DNA from: Atrichornis clamosus | Lineage: Eukaryota; Chordata; Aves; Passeriformes; Menuridae | Length of the DNA: 64,000 bases | Reading direction: 5' to 3' | Assembly (NCBI GenBank): GCA_013400975.1 | Contig: WBMZ01011599.1 | Coordinates: 62,001-126,000, forward strand | In this document: positions 38,258 to 50,423 of the stretch, in pieces | How positions within the stretch are numbered: the first letter of the stretch is position 1 | Layout: each line of letters begins with the position of its first letter | Notes under the pieces: model-generated | Databases searched by the model: none | Seen by the model: the letters and a program-made list of their open reading frames with translations, nothing else | Told to the model about the DNA's origin: nothing | Position numbers and translations under genes: made by a program

Positions 38258-41143
38258 ATTAGTGAGTATCATCATTAAACGTCCTCTGTGTTGCTTTGTT
38301 TCCAAAAATGTACAACTTTTTCATTATTCCTTAGTCACTTGCTATATTGTGATAGATTCCTTTTGGTCATACACTTCATACACTTTGTAGACATGAGAGA
38401 AATATACAGGGAAATAAAAATTCCTAGTAGTGTGACTGGAATGAAGCACTGGAATGATAACTGGACTGAAGCATGCAAACTTCTATTCTACAATGTTAAA
38501 TCAGAAGTCTGCTCAAGTATTTGCCTGTTCTCCATGTTCTCTATCATGCCCATGTGACCAGTGACAAAGGACATGGAATATCACAAAATTATTCTTGTCT
38601 CACCCTGCCTGTCTGACAAGCAGCCACTCTTCTGTTCAGAGCACAAGAGCTGAGAGCCACTCTGGTGCTGAAATCACTTAGTGCTCCACAGGACGCTCTT
38701 CTACACAGTCTCCTCCATCCACTCCATATCCTTTTTCCCCAGCAAGTTCTGCAGAGTTCCAGAGTGATTTATCTGGTGTGTTGCCCTGGTGATGCTTCGG
38801 AGATCAGTGAGGCAGAGCTGTCAGAGTGAGGGATTTCACAAACTTTGCAAACTGATTAATGTGCCCGGAATGCTGAAAATATTAAACTATAGTCTTTAGG
38901 GGACAAAAGCAGGAACAAGACTAATGTTGTGGTCCAAACAGCTCCCATGGTAAGCAACGCTCCGAAGTGCTCAGAGTGGTCTGTGACCAAGGTCACCACT
39001 CCCACCCACCCTTTATCCCCCATCTATTCGGGATACCAGCTTTCCCCTGATTCTGAGAGCTCTTACATTGTAATGCCAGTGTAAAAACAAACATCTCTGC
39101 AAGACAGGTTTTCTCCTATTGCTCACCTGACTGTGAAAATTGTGTGCTGACAATTGAATATTTCAAAGCAAAAGTGAGTGATATACTTGTTCGTATTTGC
39201 ATGATATATTTTTGCCTGGGGGACCTCATGTTCAACTCATCCATAATTTAAAATTCCTGCCAAAAATCAATGGATTCTCCAAGTATTGAAATACTGCTAG
39301 AGCATCTCTGCATCTGCATAAGTAATTGCTGCTGATCATACACTAAGCCTCATGAAGAACCTCTTTGCTCAAATGATTTCTAGAAAAGCTCACAACTAGA
39401 AATATGCTGCCTTGTCATGCCATCAGTATTCTGGAATACGAACAGATATTGAGATGTTAGGAAATAATGGTAAAAGTACTATCTCTGGGTCAGACTGCTG
39501 TGGTTAAGGAGCATGGCCTCACACAGTTTTTAAGCTGTGCTTTCACTTTGCTCCATGTCGAAAGCTCCAGGTTGTGAAGAGTTACACAGGTAAATTACTT
39601 ACAGTTTGGAAACGTTCACCTAAATAAGAACTTGCACATGGGAAATCAATACAGCTTAAATATTAGCTCTTGTTAGTTAACGGTTCTTTTCCAATTCTAC
39701 TGAAGACTTAATGATCTTAGCTGAAGTACCTTATGACAATTCTTCACTATTTAATCAAATTATGAAACTAATTCTTTCTTTAGTTAGAAAAAAAAAGAAA
39801 CAACAATGTAACCAACCTATTATTGTTTGATTCTCTAAGATTTCCTGCCATAACACTGTACTTGGGCTGTTATTTTCTAGATATTTCACCTCTTTAGTTT
39901 TTCTGACAATCACTTTAAATGTCCTTTCCATGTAAAGGGGTGCATGCGCTGTAGATTGGTATCTGTCAGGATGTGCAGTCTACAACAAAAGGGTAGAGCA
40001 ATAACAATACAAACATATGGCAACCAGATGTCAGCCAAGCCTGAAGTCAGGAAAAGGTGATAGGAGGCAGCTCACAGCAGCTCGGCAAGAAACAGGAGAA
40101 AACAAAAACACAGATGTTTTCTAGATGCCTCTGAATTCTTAGAGAGTTTGTATGAGCACTGTGTTAGCTCAGGAATTTAATTTTCTTCTGCATGCCCAGG
40201 AAAACCCTTCTAAACTTATTCTGATGAGGAACTGAAGGTGGTGGCTCTGGTACCCCGCGGTGTGGTTCCTTGGCAGCGTGGCTGCCTGATGTCCACAGCG
40301 CACTGTGCCTGCCACACCCAGGGCAGCAATGCTACAGAAAGGTCTGTCTTGGGGTTTGATAAGGGTAAGGCAGGAGAAGGTACTTGGATACATCTATTTC
40401 TCCTACACTGAGTTTCTCTCCCTGCTAGACTCTCCATTTCAGCAAACAAATAAGACAATATTTCTCGAAGTATGAGAAGAGCATGAACTGTGAAGTGCCA
40501 GAAAGAGGGATTCTTCTGACACTGCTGAAGAAGGATTCAGAAGTATTCAGATAGGATGAAGTGGGAGATTTCTGCAGAAAATAAGGGCAAAAGAGGATCA
40601 GGAAACTGTCCTGAAATATTCTAGTTTTACAGTCGGGGAAGATGATACACCTTCATTAAGATATGGTGTTTGGGACTTGTAATGGTCAGCTAGAAACAAG
40701 AAGGAGTAAAATCCTAATTATGTTGGTATCGATGGATATTTTCCTCTATAATTTGGTGCAAAGAATATCACAGAGTGTTATTTCCTTCTTCTATGTAAAA
40801 TATCACTTTAATAAAGAAAAGGAATAAAATTTTATGTTTCTCATTTACAATTTAAGATTAGAAAGTGTCAAAATATCACATTATTACGAATTCATTATTT
40901 TTGTACCAGTTTTGTGAAGAAAGGATACAGAGCCAGAAGGGAGTTCTGAGTGAGATACTCCAGTCCTTTTCTGCAATTTAGAGTTCTGCCTTTAAATTAT
41001 CCAGACACATTTCCTCCAGTCCTCTAAATGAAAAGCTGCTGCAGCTCTCATTACCCTAATGCTGAAATCATAGAGAATGGTAAATTCATAACTAGTTGTA
41101 GTGAAATATTTTCATTAATTTTCAATTGAAATAATAGTAAATA
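38258..41143. other. Non-coding DNA, no gene found
   Basis: Unique-looking sequence without recognisable exon, RNA gene or transposon. The longest open frames here are about 75-80 codons, overlap in two phases at 40169-40458, and have no domain I know. Confidence 0.55.
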
Positions 41144-41170
41144 TTCTGTCTTCTCCAAGAGAAGACAGAA
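41144..41170. repeat. Perfect 12-bp-stem hairpin with 3-nt loop
   Basis: The arms are ttctgtcttctc (41144-41155) and gagaagacagaa (41159-41170), with loop caa. It is short for a microRNA precursor and lacks a mature-arm-length stem, so a miRNA is not claimed. A small chance or slippage palindrome is likely. Confidence 0.85.
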
Positions 41171-41947
41171 ACACCCTGTTCTATCTCTAGCAGCAGAAGC
41201 CGGGTATAGAAGGGGTAAGAAATTTCCTCATGAGAGGAAGAAGAGGGGCAGGCACTGATCCCTTCTCTGTGGTGACAGGACCCAAGGGAATGGCAGGAAA
41301 CTCTGTTTGGGGCTAGGGAGTTAGGCTGGATTTAGGAAAAGGTCCTTCACCAGGCCCTGCAGGGAAGTGGCCACAGCACCAAGCCTGACAGGAAGTTCAA
41401 GAAGCTGTACTTAATTCAGTAGGATGGAACGTTTTAAATCAAATGTTTGATGCTCAATCCCAGAGTTTCTGTGCAGTCACTTAAAAGCATATCTTTGTAG
41501 GTGTTTCCAATATGTAAGCTCTGTGGTCTTCCAAATACACTTGTATTTCTCATTCTGCTGCTGATCAATATGTAGAGTTACACATGTAAGTGTCAGCCAC
41601 TTGTAATTTATGCTTTTAAAATAATTCACTATAATTTAGTTAATGTAGCTGTATGTTGAGTCAGCACTTCAAACCTCTGTTTAACCTAAACCCTCCATTG
41701 TTAGTCCAAGCTCTATACGTACATATTTCACTGCCAATGAAAAGTATAATTGGAGCCAGATATTCCACTGATGTCAAGTCTTGTTGATTTAATATCAGTT
41801 GAGAATCTAACTTGTGCTTCATATTTTTCATTACTAAACTTTTTGGACTCAAAGAAAGTTATGTGGATGCATTTTTAAATGCATTTTTAACACATGATTT
41901 GGAAACAACCGTTTAAAATGCTTTTGTTTTGCTTGGGTATTACAGTT
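41171..41947. other. Non-coding DNA left of the CR1 copy
   Basis: Holds a perfect two-copy 12-bp tandem repeat of atgcatttttaa at 41867-41890, about 60 bp before the CR1 terminus. No gene was recognised. Confidence 0.55.
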
Positions 41948-43115
41948 CATGGAATCACAGAAGAAGCTGAGTAGGAAAGGACCCATAAGTATCATTGAGT
42001 CCCACTCCTGGCTCTGCACCATCCCCAAGAGTCATACCCTGGGCCTGAGAGTGTTGTCCAAGTGCTTCTTGAACTCTCTCAGCCTTGGTGCTGTGAGCAC
42101 TTACCTGGGGAGCCTCTCCCAGTGCCCAGCCACTGTCTGTGTGAAGAACCTTTTCCTGATATCCAACCTAAACCTCCCCTGACACAACTTCAGGCCATTT
42201 CCTTGGGTCCTGTCTCTGTCACCCCAGAGCAGAGATCAGAGCCTGCCCCTCCTCTTCCCCTCACGAGGAAGTTGCAGACTGCAGTGAGGTCTCCCCTCAG
42301 TCTTCTCTCCTCCAGGCTGAACAGACCAAGTGACCTCAGCCACTCCTCACACGGCTTCTCCTCAAGGCCCTTCACCATCTTTGTTGCCCTCCTTTGGATG
42401 CTCTCTAATAGTTTAATGTTTTTTATTATATTGTGGCACCCAAAACTGCCCGCAGCTCTCGAGAGGAGGCCACCCCTGTGCAGAGCAGAGCGGGACAATC
42501 CCCACCCTTGCCCGGCTGGCCATGCTGGGCATGATGCCCCCCAGGACAGGGTTGGCCCCCCTGGCTGCCAGGGCACTGCTGACTCGTATCCAACTTGCCA
42601 TCGACCAGAACCCCTGGGTCCCTTTCTGTGGCACTGCTCTCCAGCCTCTCATTCCCCAGTCTGTCCCTACATCCAGGGTTGCCCCATCCCAGGTGCAGAA
42701 TATGACACTTTCCCTTGTTGAACTTCATATGGTTGGTGACTGCTCAGGCCTCGAAATAATCGAGGTCTCTCTGCATGGCCTCTGCCTTCAGGGAGTCAAC
42801 AGCTCCTCCCAGTTTCATATCATCTGTGAATTTACTCAGTATTTCTTCCAGTTCTGCATCCAAGTCGTTTATGAAGATGTTGAAGAGCACAGGGACGAGA
42901 ATGGAGCCCTGCAGAACCCCACTGGTGACAGGTCACCAGCCTGATGTCACCCCATTCACTAAAACCCTTTGTGCCCAATCTGTGAGCCAATTGCTCACCC
43001 ATCACATGATGGGTTTATGCAGTGTGTGCTGGACATTTTGTCCAGAAAGACGTTATGAGAGACAGTATCAAAAGCTTTACTGAAATCCAGAAAGATTACA
43101 TCTACTGGTTTCCTC
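41948..43115 (-). mobile_element. CR1 LINE, 5'-truncated copy with reverse-transcriptase remnant
   Basis: This is the largest transposon in the window, running right to left. Its 3' terminus is at about 41948, where the plus strand reads catggaatcacagaa, the complement of the CR1 terminal repeat. Next come the 3' region and the C-terminal part of ORF2, then reverse-transcriptase core motifs near 43109. CR1 is the dominant LINE of birds and reptiles, copies itself by target-primed reverse transcription and is usually truncated at the 5' end, as here. The copy is decayed: stops and frameshifts break the frame. The exact 5' limit is uncertain. Protein similarity is clear to 43108 and may reach about 43183. 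Confidence 0.95.
42040..43109 (-). pseudogene. Degenerate CR1 ORF2 (reverse transcriptase, C-terminal part)
   Basis: Read on the minus strand, the segment opens with VDVIFLDFSKAFDTVSH (about 43056-43106), a conserved CR1 reverse-transcriptase block. Next comes a degraded stretch with stops, then [10 protein letters not shown] and [12 protein letters not shown]. The catalytic-loop box is FTDD at 42819-42830, where the family has F/Y-A-D-D, so the alanine is replaced. Shortly after, a TGA stop stands where a tryptophan is usual, before the [10 protein letters not shown] block. The frame then shifts several times through [11 protein letters not shown] and RRLRGDL to the C-terminal [15 protein letters not shown] end. 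The copy cannot encode an active enzyme. Confidence 0.92.
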
Positions 43116-43183
43116 AAGTTTTGGCACACTGTCCCATCACTCATCACTGACGAGCCTGGTTTTTTCCCCTTTCCCCCTTCCAC

Positions 43184-46082
43184 ACTAGTTTAAAGCTCTG
43201 TGGCTAGTAGTATCTGTCGGTCTAGCTAAAGTTTTTGAGGTGAAGGAAATTTGAATTCTTTCTAACGCAAGTAAAAGTGGTTTTGTCATTTCCCTGTGGT
43301 GACATTTAAGCAGGTTATCTCAGTGTGATACCTCATTACAAGTTGAATAACTCTGCTCAGCCATGTGTACTACTCAGGGCACAGATATGGCACAGAGGGC
43401 AGAGAGGTGTGTTTACTCACTATACCCAGGGTCTATACAAAGATGAGAGCAAGCCTAAAAATTGTCTTCAGAGAATAGAGCACTGACATTAATTAAATCA
43501 ATGAAAGGTACTGGACATATTCAGTATTTGCTATGAAAGTGAGGTCTTCATATAAACTGAGACTACTATTTAAATTATGTTGCTAGACTAAAATAATTAG
43601 ATTCTGAAATAATTATCCCTTGGCCAGAAACTGCTGACAACACCCGTCCATGCAAAGATGTTATGTTGCAGAAAATAAGTGTTTGAAAACAACAAAAAAT
43701 AGGCATACTTACTACTTTGTATGCTGAATTTCATTTTGGTTTTAATTTAAATTATCTGATGGCCATTGGAGTGGATGAAAACTATCTATGACTTTTCATT
43801 CATTTTTTAACACAAGCAGGTATCAATTTTCTCAGTTTTTAATTGTATAAACCAGGCATAATTTCAGGGGAGTTCCTCCAGATGTGCTCCATGTTAATAC
43901 ACAAGGTTTGTGGCATTTGCCTATGTAAAATTGCAAGTCTTTGACAATTAACTCCTCCTGCTAAATGATGTGGCCAATCAGCAAATTGCAAGCAGCTGGA
44001 ACATAATTTTGAGGGCTGCATTATCAAATTATCAACATATTAAGGTCATTATCAATTCAGTTTAAAGTAATCTGCCAAAAAGACATGCAGCTACCTTGGA
44101 GGAATGAAGAAGCATATTAAAACTGGCAAGCAAACCCATCAGCAAAACAGGTGATAATAAATCTTGAAGGAGTTTAACAAAGAGCTGCATCATGAAATGG
44201 ATGCTGTCATGAGCTCTAAACTTTTTGGTGATGACTGTAAAAGGATAAGAAAAAGGAACTTTAAAACACTATTGTGACCTAAGAATACTGGAAAGAATCA
44301 GGAAACCAAGAAATAGTTTTCATGCATTTTTTATTGGTCAGTACTTTTAAATAATAACTCAGTGAGAAAATACTGTTCAGAAATACAAAATATGCTGACC
44401 AAGCTCTACAAGGATTTTAGAGGAAAAATAAATAATTCTTTAGCTCTCTCTCAAGATAATTTTATTTTCATTTTCAAATCCAAATTATTTGTTTTAAGCA
44501 TTTTTCACGTTTTGTAGCTTTCACACTTGTAAATGTTTTGGGTGCTCCAAAACCAAAGTACCAAACAGAGAAATGTAGTTTGATATTAAACTCCCTAAGG
44601 ACAAAACAAGCCAAAAAAATTTCAGGTCACTTCAAAGAAACATAATTCAAAGAAACAAGAAAGGTGAGGTCAAGCCAACCTGAAACTGGCATACTGCATT
44701 TCTGGTTTCCTGATGATAGCATGGCACACTTAATGGTTAAAAAAAGAAACTTGCAAACAAGTTGGTGATATAGAAACTGTATTTTCAATTGAGAAAAAAA
44801 AAAGCAGAAAAACTTTTTGCTGCAGCATTTCTCACAGTAGGATAGTGACAGAATGCTGTGAAATACTTAACCCTTCAGACAGGGAACGACAGACACAAAG
44901 CAGAGAGGGTGGCAATCTTTCAGAAATCCCCAGGGTGTAGCAAACTCCAGCCGTATAAATTTTCAGGTAGCAGGAGGAACTGGAGCAAACCTCCATTGAG
45001 TCAAGCTGAACACCAGCTCAATTTCTTGAGGATGTTCACTTTTGTGGTCATATTCTTCATCATGAAGTTTGGGAAGATGTCATAATGATTAATTGCCTTT
45101 TGGCCTTAACATTTTGTAGTTCTTATTTCCTTTTCATTCCATGTGTTGAAACCTTCATTGTTTTAATTAAATTCAGTTTGGAAAGTCATTAGTAAAAAAG
45201 ACTAGGTACATTCTAGCAATTTGTTTTTTGTAGCTGGTCTCTGATTTATGGTTGTCTTAGCATCATGTAACACCTCTGTTGTTCTAAAGGCTTATTACTG
45301 TCATCTCACCATGGCTTTGTTATTATTTTAATTAATATCAGGAGCAAGAAGTAAAAGATAAGGAAAAACCCCAACCTAACAGATCGAGTATTCCTCAAGC
45401 CCATGAGAAATATCCAACTCATGGGACATAAACCAAGGTATAAATAAATATATATCAGAACTCAGCTCTTTTGAATCCCATATCTCACCTTAGCTCCAGT
45501 GAAGCATTTGGGGTTACTGAGTAAAGACTGTTGAGATTTAATACGTAATATATAATGGCCCAGGTTTTTTGAAAAGTAACTCTATCTCATCTACAGAATC
45601 TGTTATTTTTTCACAAAAGAAATAGATGAGACTGTTAGGCTTAATTAATAATATTTTTAAAAAGATTTGTCAGTAAAAACTACGATTTCATCATCTTTCT
45701 ACCTCAGATAAATACAGATAGGTTTAAGTATTTAGGAAAAAAAATGTCCTTAATGATAGATTGTATTAAAAAAAATTATAGCGTCTATTCCAAGTTTAAA
45801 AAATTTCATTGCAATCAAGAATGAAAAGCTTTCATACATTCAAATGCAAACTCTAATACTTCAGAATGAAATATTTAATTCAAATTCAAAGCATTTTATT
45901 TTTTCTTTTTTTAATATTTTCACAAACAATGTTGTATTCCTAAATAAATTTTTTCCCCGCATCATAAGTTAAAGGAAAAATACAGTCAAATAGATCGCTT
46001 TACACTTGTGCACACAACAGTACAGAAAAATCCAGTTACACTGATATTTTTCTGATTTATTAAAATAATATGGATATAGATC
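43184..46082. other. Non-coding DNA between CR1 copy and solo LTR
   Basis: No gene was recognised. The 43850-44080 part has a composition typical of conserved non-coding elements: several ATTA/TAAT cores, a CCAAT box at 43974-43978 and a CAGCTG E-box at 43993-43998. Conservation itself cannot be seen from one sequence. The 45600-46080 part is strongly AT-rich. Confidence 0.5.
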
Positions 46083-46740
46083 TGATATCGATATCCACCT
46101 GAGACGGACAAAGACCCTCTAACTCGTTAAAGTTAGAAAGTGTATGTTTATTTCAGCGCCGGAGAGCTGCGGGGATAACTCCCGAACACACAGCTCCAAA
46201 GTCACAATACAATACAGGATCTATTTATCTAAAACAATAATGCATATTTAAAATAAAAATACATATTAATAACATAGATGCCTCCCACTCCCCGCTTCGT
46301 ATGGTAATTAACAAAAAGTCATTAAGCATGCGTAGTTCTTACAATGAAATTGAGTTGGTGGTCGTAAAATGAGGCGGAGGGAGGGTTTTGAGGAAGTAAA
46401 ACTTGTCTTCCTCACTTTGACCTTTTTGCCTCTCTAGTTTTTGACAATACATTTGACCTTGGAAGACTCCCAGTTCCCTCCTTTATTAAATCTGAATAGG
46501 TTACATCTGAGTGAAATTTGTAACTGTCTAAGCTCTCCTTTGAATTTCTTTTCCTTAAGATTATTAATTACTCCTTGTAAGCACAGCTAAACAAACATCA
46601 AATAATCAGAGCCTATCCTACATTCATCTTCCTAACTAATCATTAGTTTTCTTTAATTAACTCTAGCTAAATTCTACTAACTTTTATCTAAAATCTCTAT
46701 ATTTAGATGTTCAAAAGAAACCCTATGTTTCATTTCCACA
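46083..46740 (-). mobile_element. Solo LTR of an avian endogenous retrovirus (ERVL-like)
   Basis: On the minus strand the element begins TGTGGAAATGAAACATAGGG near 46740. It runs through AT-rich U3-like sequence to a GC-richer block with AATAAA at 46152-46147. A U5-like stretch follows (AACTTTAACGAGTTAGAGGG, then TTTGTCCGTCTCA), ending in GATATCGATATCA near 46083. This layout, about 650 bp with a single poly(A) signal before a short terminal stretch, fits a retroviral LTR. No primer-binding site follows on the left, no polypurine tract precedes on the right, and no gag, pol or env homology is adjacent, so it is a solo LTR left by recombination. Target-site duplications were not found and the ends are approximate. 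The family name is from memory and uncertain. Confidence 0.75.
46147..46152 (-). promoter_or_regulatory. Poly(A) signal AATAAA of the LTR
   Basis: A canonical AATAAA on the minus strand, inside the solo LTR and about 65 bp before its inferred 3' end. This is the expected place for the R-region polyadenylation signal. It supports the minus-strand orientation. Confidence 0.7.
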
Positions 46741-49700
46741 TTTTAAAATTTCCTTTAACATGTTTAATCTTCATGTTTTATCTTCAGGTTCTATAGGTTA
46801 TAAAAAAACTGAGAAAAATGGAAAGGAATTGGGTAGAGACAGATAAATTAGGATGGTTTTTGGTTTTTTCCTAAATTTGTTTATGTGTTTTAGAAAATCC
46901 CAGACTAGCCTGTGTGTGTTCTTCAAGCTGAAGTAAAGAAGTTCTTCACTGGATTATACTGCTTTGTACTAAAGTGTGTTTCAGCATAAGATACAGCAGA
47001 ATCAGAGTCTCACTGAATGTTTCACCCCTTTACATGGGTAGGGAAAGTCACAGCTTAGAGATATTCCAAAGACAGAATGTGTTATGCAATTTTGGTGAAA
47101 TTACAGATGAAAGAAGTCACTGCAGCCGTGTGATTTCTATCAGAAAGTGAATCTGACAGCAGGAGAAGAAGGAACAATGTTGGGAATTAGCTCAGATTGG
47201 AAGTGGACCAGGCAGTAGTCGTGTCTGTTGGGAGGAACAAAGAATTCAGCAAGGCTCAGGGAGGCTTAGAGCAAAATGAGAAGAGGCAGGGGTTACAGAC
47301 CTGAACACCAATGTGAGTTGTCTAAAGGGTGAGCATAAAATAGATGTAGTGTCTTATTCATGTGGGTAACATTTCCCTGTCTCTGTCTTTAAGAGGTTTT
47401 TTTTAAAGCACTGTCCCCTTGTGTGGTGAATTACCAACATTAATGAATATTGATCTTGTTTAAATTGCCCAGGGAGAGCAATGCTGCTCTGGATTAGCCT
47501 TCTGCATTGCTTAGCAGTCTCAGGAAAAGATCTGTCATGGGCAATAATGAACCCTGCAGGGGAAACCAAATGGACCAGGTGCCTAAAAAGCACTGAACAT
47601 GTGCTTGATTAGAAATGGACAGTTTAAGTAGAAAACAAGCAGATAAACTCAAATACAGGGAATACCTGATAAAAGATAAGCAAACCCTACATGTTTTCTT
47701 AACAGAGGAAGATATTTTTTCCCAGGAGAACAGGTTGACTATTGTTTTAAAGCAAAGATCATTTTATTACAGACTTTCCAGTAAAGTTCTCTAAGATCTT
47801 ATAAAGCAGCAGCCAACCGTGATGCACAATTACACCAGTGTGAATTATTGAATTGCATCTGTCTCTCAGGAGCTGCAAACATTGATGTTTCCCTTGCCTT
47901 CCAGTTATAATCAAATGACAAAGTGACATGGGATATGGCACTGATCTACTAGCTGGAAAGTCCTGCTCTGAGGAAAAGTCCTAGGGTCTTTGTGTTGCTG
48001 CACATAAAAAACACTGCATTAGAAGTAAGAATAACTTGATCTTTCATTTAGCTGTGATGCTCCAAAATTTCTTCCCGTGATTTTCAGTTTGTGGATGATC
48101 ACTTTAACACTCCTGATTTCCTGCAAGTGTCTTATCAGCACTTTCTGAAAATCAAACATTTAACTAAAGTTTCAATTTTTGTCACTTTCAAAAAATTCAT
48201 CTCTTACTGCATCCAGCAGATGTGCTTGTATGTGAATACAAATAGTTTGTTTACTGCATACATGTTCATTTTATAATGTCATTTTGCACATACTGTAAAC
48301 TGAGGACTATGCAAGTCTGTTAGCTCTTATTTTATATACAAAACTTGGTGCAGCTAGACTCATAAAATCATGTCATGGATTAATTATTTTATTTGATCTG
48401 AGTAACTGAAGGGACTATTTATTACTGTATATTTTATTAAAGGGTAATCCCCAGACCAAAACAGTGAACTTTCTAACCTTCTAAATATTTTCACAATGTT
48501 ATCTTTCCCATCCTAAGTCACTTAAATGACTTAGGGCAGAACATGTTGCTTTGCGAGCTGAGTATTTCTGAACTCACCTTGAATTCTGCAGCAGAATCTC
48601 AAATTTATCTGCAATGTAGTCATACTGGGTCATAATATCCAATTGTATAGAAAAAAAAGTGAAAAGGTAGTAAGTAAAAATACAATATTTTTAGACTATC
48701 CAGAGATTTGCAAGTGACCTCAGAATAAATGAATATTTGTCCAAAGGAATGTTCATTCAGTAGGGAACAGTGGCACAGAAATCATTCTACTTCTTACCTT
48801 TGTCTTGTCATAAAACTGGAAAAGTTCTATAGGGACAGAAAGTCCCGTATTTGTGGAGACCTGTCAAAATCCTTTGTAGACATATTTAAGGTTTGCAGTT
48901 TGGAGCTGCCAGTGGCTGCTTACATTTTTCTAATGTGCAGAAGCTCCCTAGGAAACCATATTTTCATGACCTGCTTTTGTAACCTCTCTGGCTGTACTTT
49001 GAGGTGATTTGTTTCATCATGCACTGTCTGAAAAATGCATTTTCTAGATTAAAATTCTATCTTGCATAAATTGAACCCTTTAATACTGTTCCTAGGAAGG
49101 TTTACAGCAAAGATGGGAACTGCAGTATGTGTGCTGGCACCCAAGAAATCACCAGCGGAAAAATCTAAAAGTAAGGTAGCAGTGGCTAAAACCTAAGGCT
49201 ATAATCAGTTCTCCACATGTGCCCTACTGTTGATGATGCCATGGGGAGTTTCATGTGTGTCATGTTCAGAATGCAACTCATAGAGCTTCTGTCTAAAAGT
49301 CAAGGTTTATTAATATGGTATAATTAAATGAATACAAGAGGGAAATATCTGATTAGTGATATGAAACAAGAAATCACATTCTGGCTTACATAAAGTGTAT
49401 GGGTGTGGGCAGCTCCTACTGAAGGCAGAGAGTTCAGAGTATTCAATGGAATTTCACTAGGGGGGAATAACTTAATAATCCCAGTTTCCTCTGTCTACAT
49501 AAGTGCTATTGTGACAATATTTGTCCTTGAGAAAATGCTCCCTGAGTTGTTTTCACTTGATAGAAAATTGTTCTATTAGAAGCATGTTGGTGGCTAAAAA
49601 GTGCTTTTAAATGGATGTATTGGCCACAAGGATTTGATTTACTTTCTTTCGATATCAATATGCTCTCGGGTTGAGGACCATCTGCCAGTTTAATTCTTAG

Positions 49701-50355
49701 TCCTTGCAGGCAGCATGTGAGGATATGTCTGCTCAACAGATGTGTGTGGAGGGGTTTGTGAACACGTGTTTGCAACGTCGTGCTCTGACCTGCCCAAGTA
49801 CAGCCAGCTCCAGTCCTCACTGCTCTCAGCACTGCTGGAAGACAAGATACCTCAGTTCTGGCGCAGATCTCGATAAGATGCTTGCAGAGTTTCCAGAGCA
49901 GCACCGGCCCCTGTGCAGTCAGATCAGTGCCACAGAAGCACACACCTGTGTGCATGCTCCCACGCACGTACCTGGTGATACCATGAGCAACACTCTGTGC
50001 CCACGCTTGTTTGCATTCCTCCCACCTCACAATCTTTCAGGATGCTCAGAATATTCACAACATCCTGTAGGGCCTGTTTTTCTAACAGTTTTTGTTAAAA
50101 ACAGGTGATCCACTGATGTGGCTGTCCTTAGTGTTGAGTAAAGAGTTGTGGCAGGGCCCTGCAGTCCGTAGGGCTGGGCAGGGCAGTGGGACAGTGTAAG
50201 GTACTACATAAACAGTCTGGAGCATAATTTGGGCTGAAAGGAATTAACCTGAGAGGTATCAATGGTGCATGGGTTGAGGCAAAACCAGAACAGACTATGC
50301 AAGGGAATGCAGTGTGGAGTGGATTGAATCTTGGGTCAGTTCCCCTCTCCTTCCA
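46741..50355. other. Non-coding DNA, no gene found
   Basis: Unique-looking sequence. The longest frame is 174 codons on the minus strand at 49506-50030. It overlaps a 134-codon plus-strand frame and has no recognisable domain, so I read both as chance frames in a locally GC-richer stretch. Confidence 0.5.
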
Positions 50356-50423
50356 AATATAGATATATATACAGACATCCGTGTGCACATCAATGCAAAC
50401 ATATGTATATGTGTGTGTGTGTG
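50356..50423 (+). repeat. Compound AT / (TG)7 microsatellite
   Basis: An AT-alternating stretch at about 50356-50372 and a (TG)7 run at 50410-50423 flank 37 bp of mixed sequence. Confidence 0.8.

Noticed and set aside
41060..41080. aaatcatagagaatggt, resembling the reverse CR1 3' terminus
   Set aside because: The similarity stops after about 15 bases and no further CR1 sequence follows.
49506..50030. 174-codon minus-strand frame
   Set aside because: No recognisable domain. It overlaps a 134-codon plus-strand frame, and no splice or promoter context was visible.
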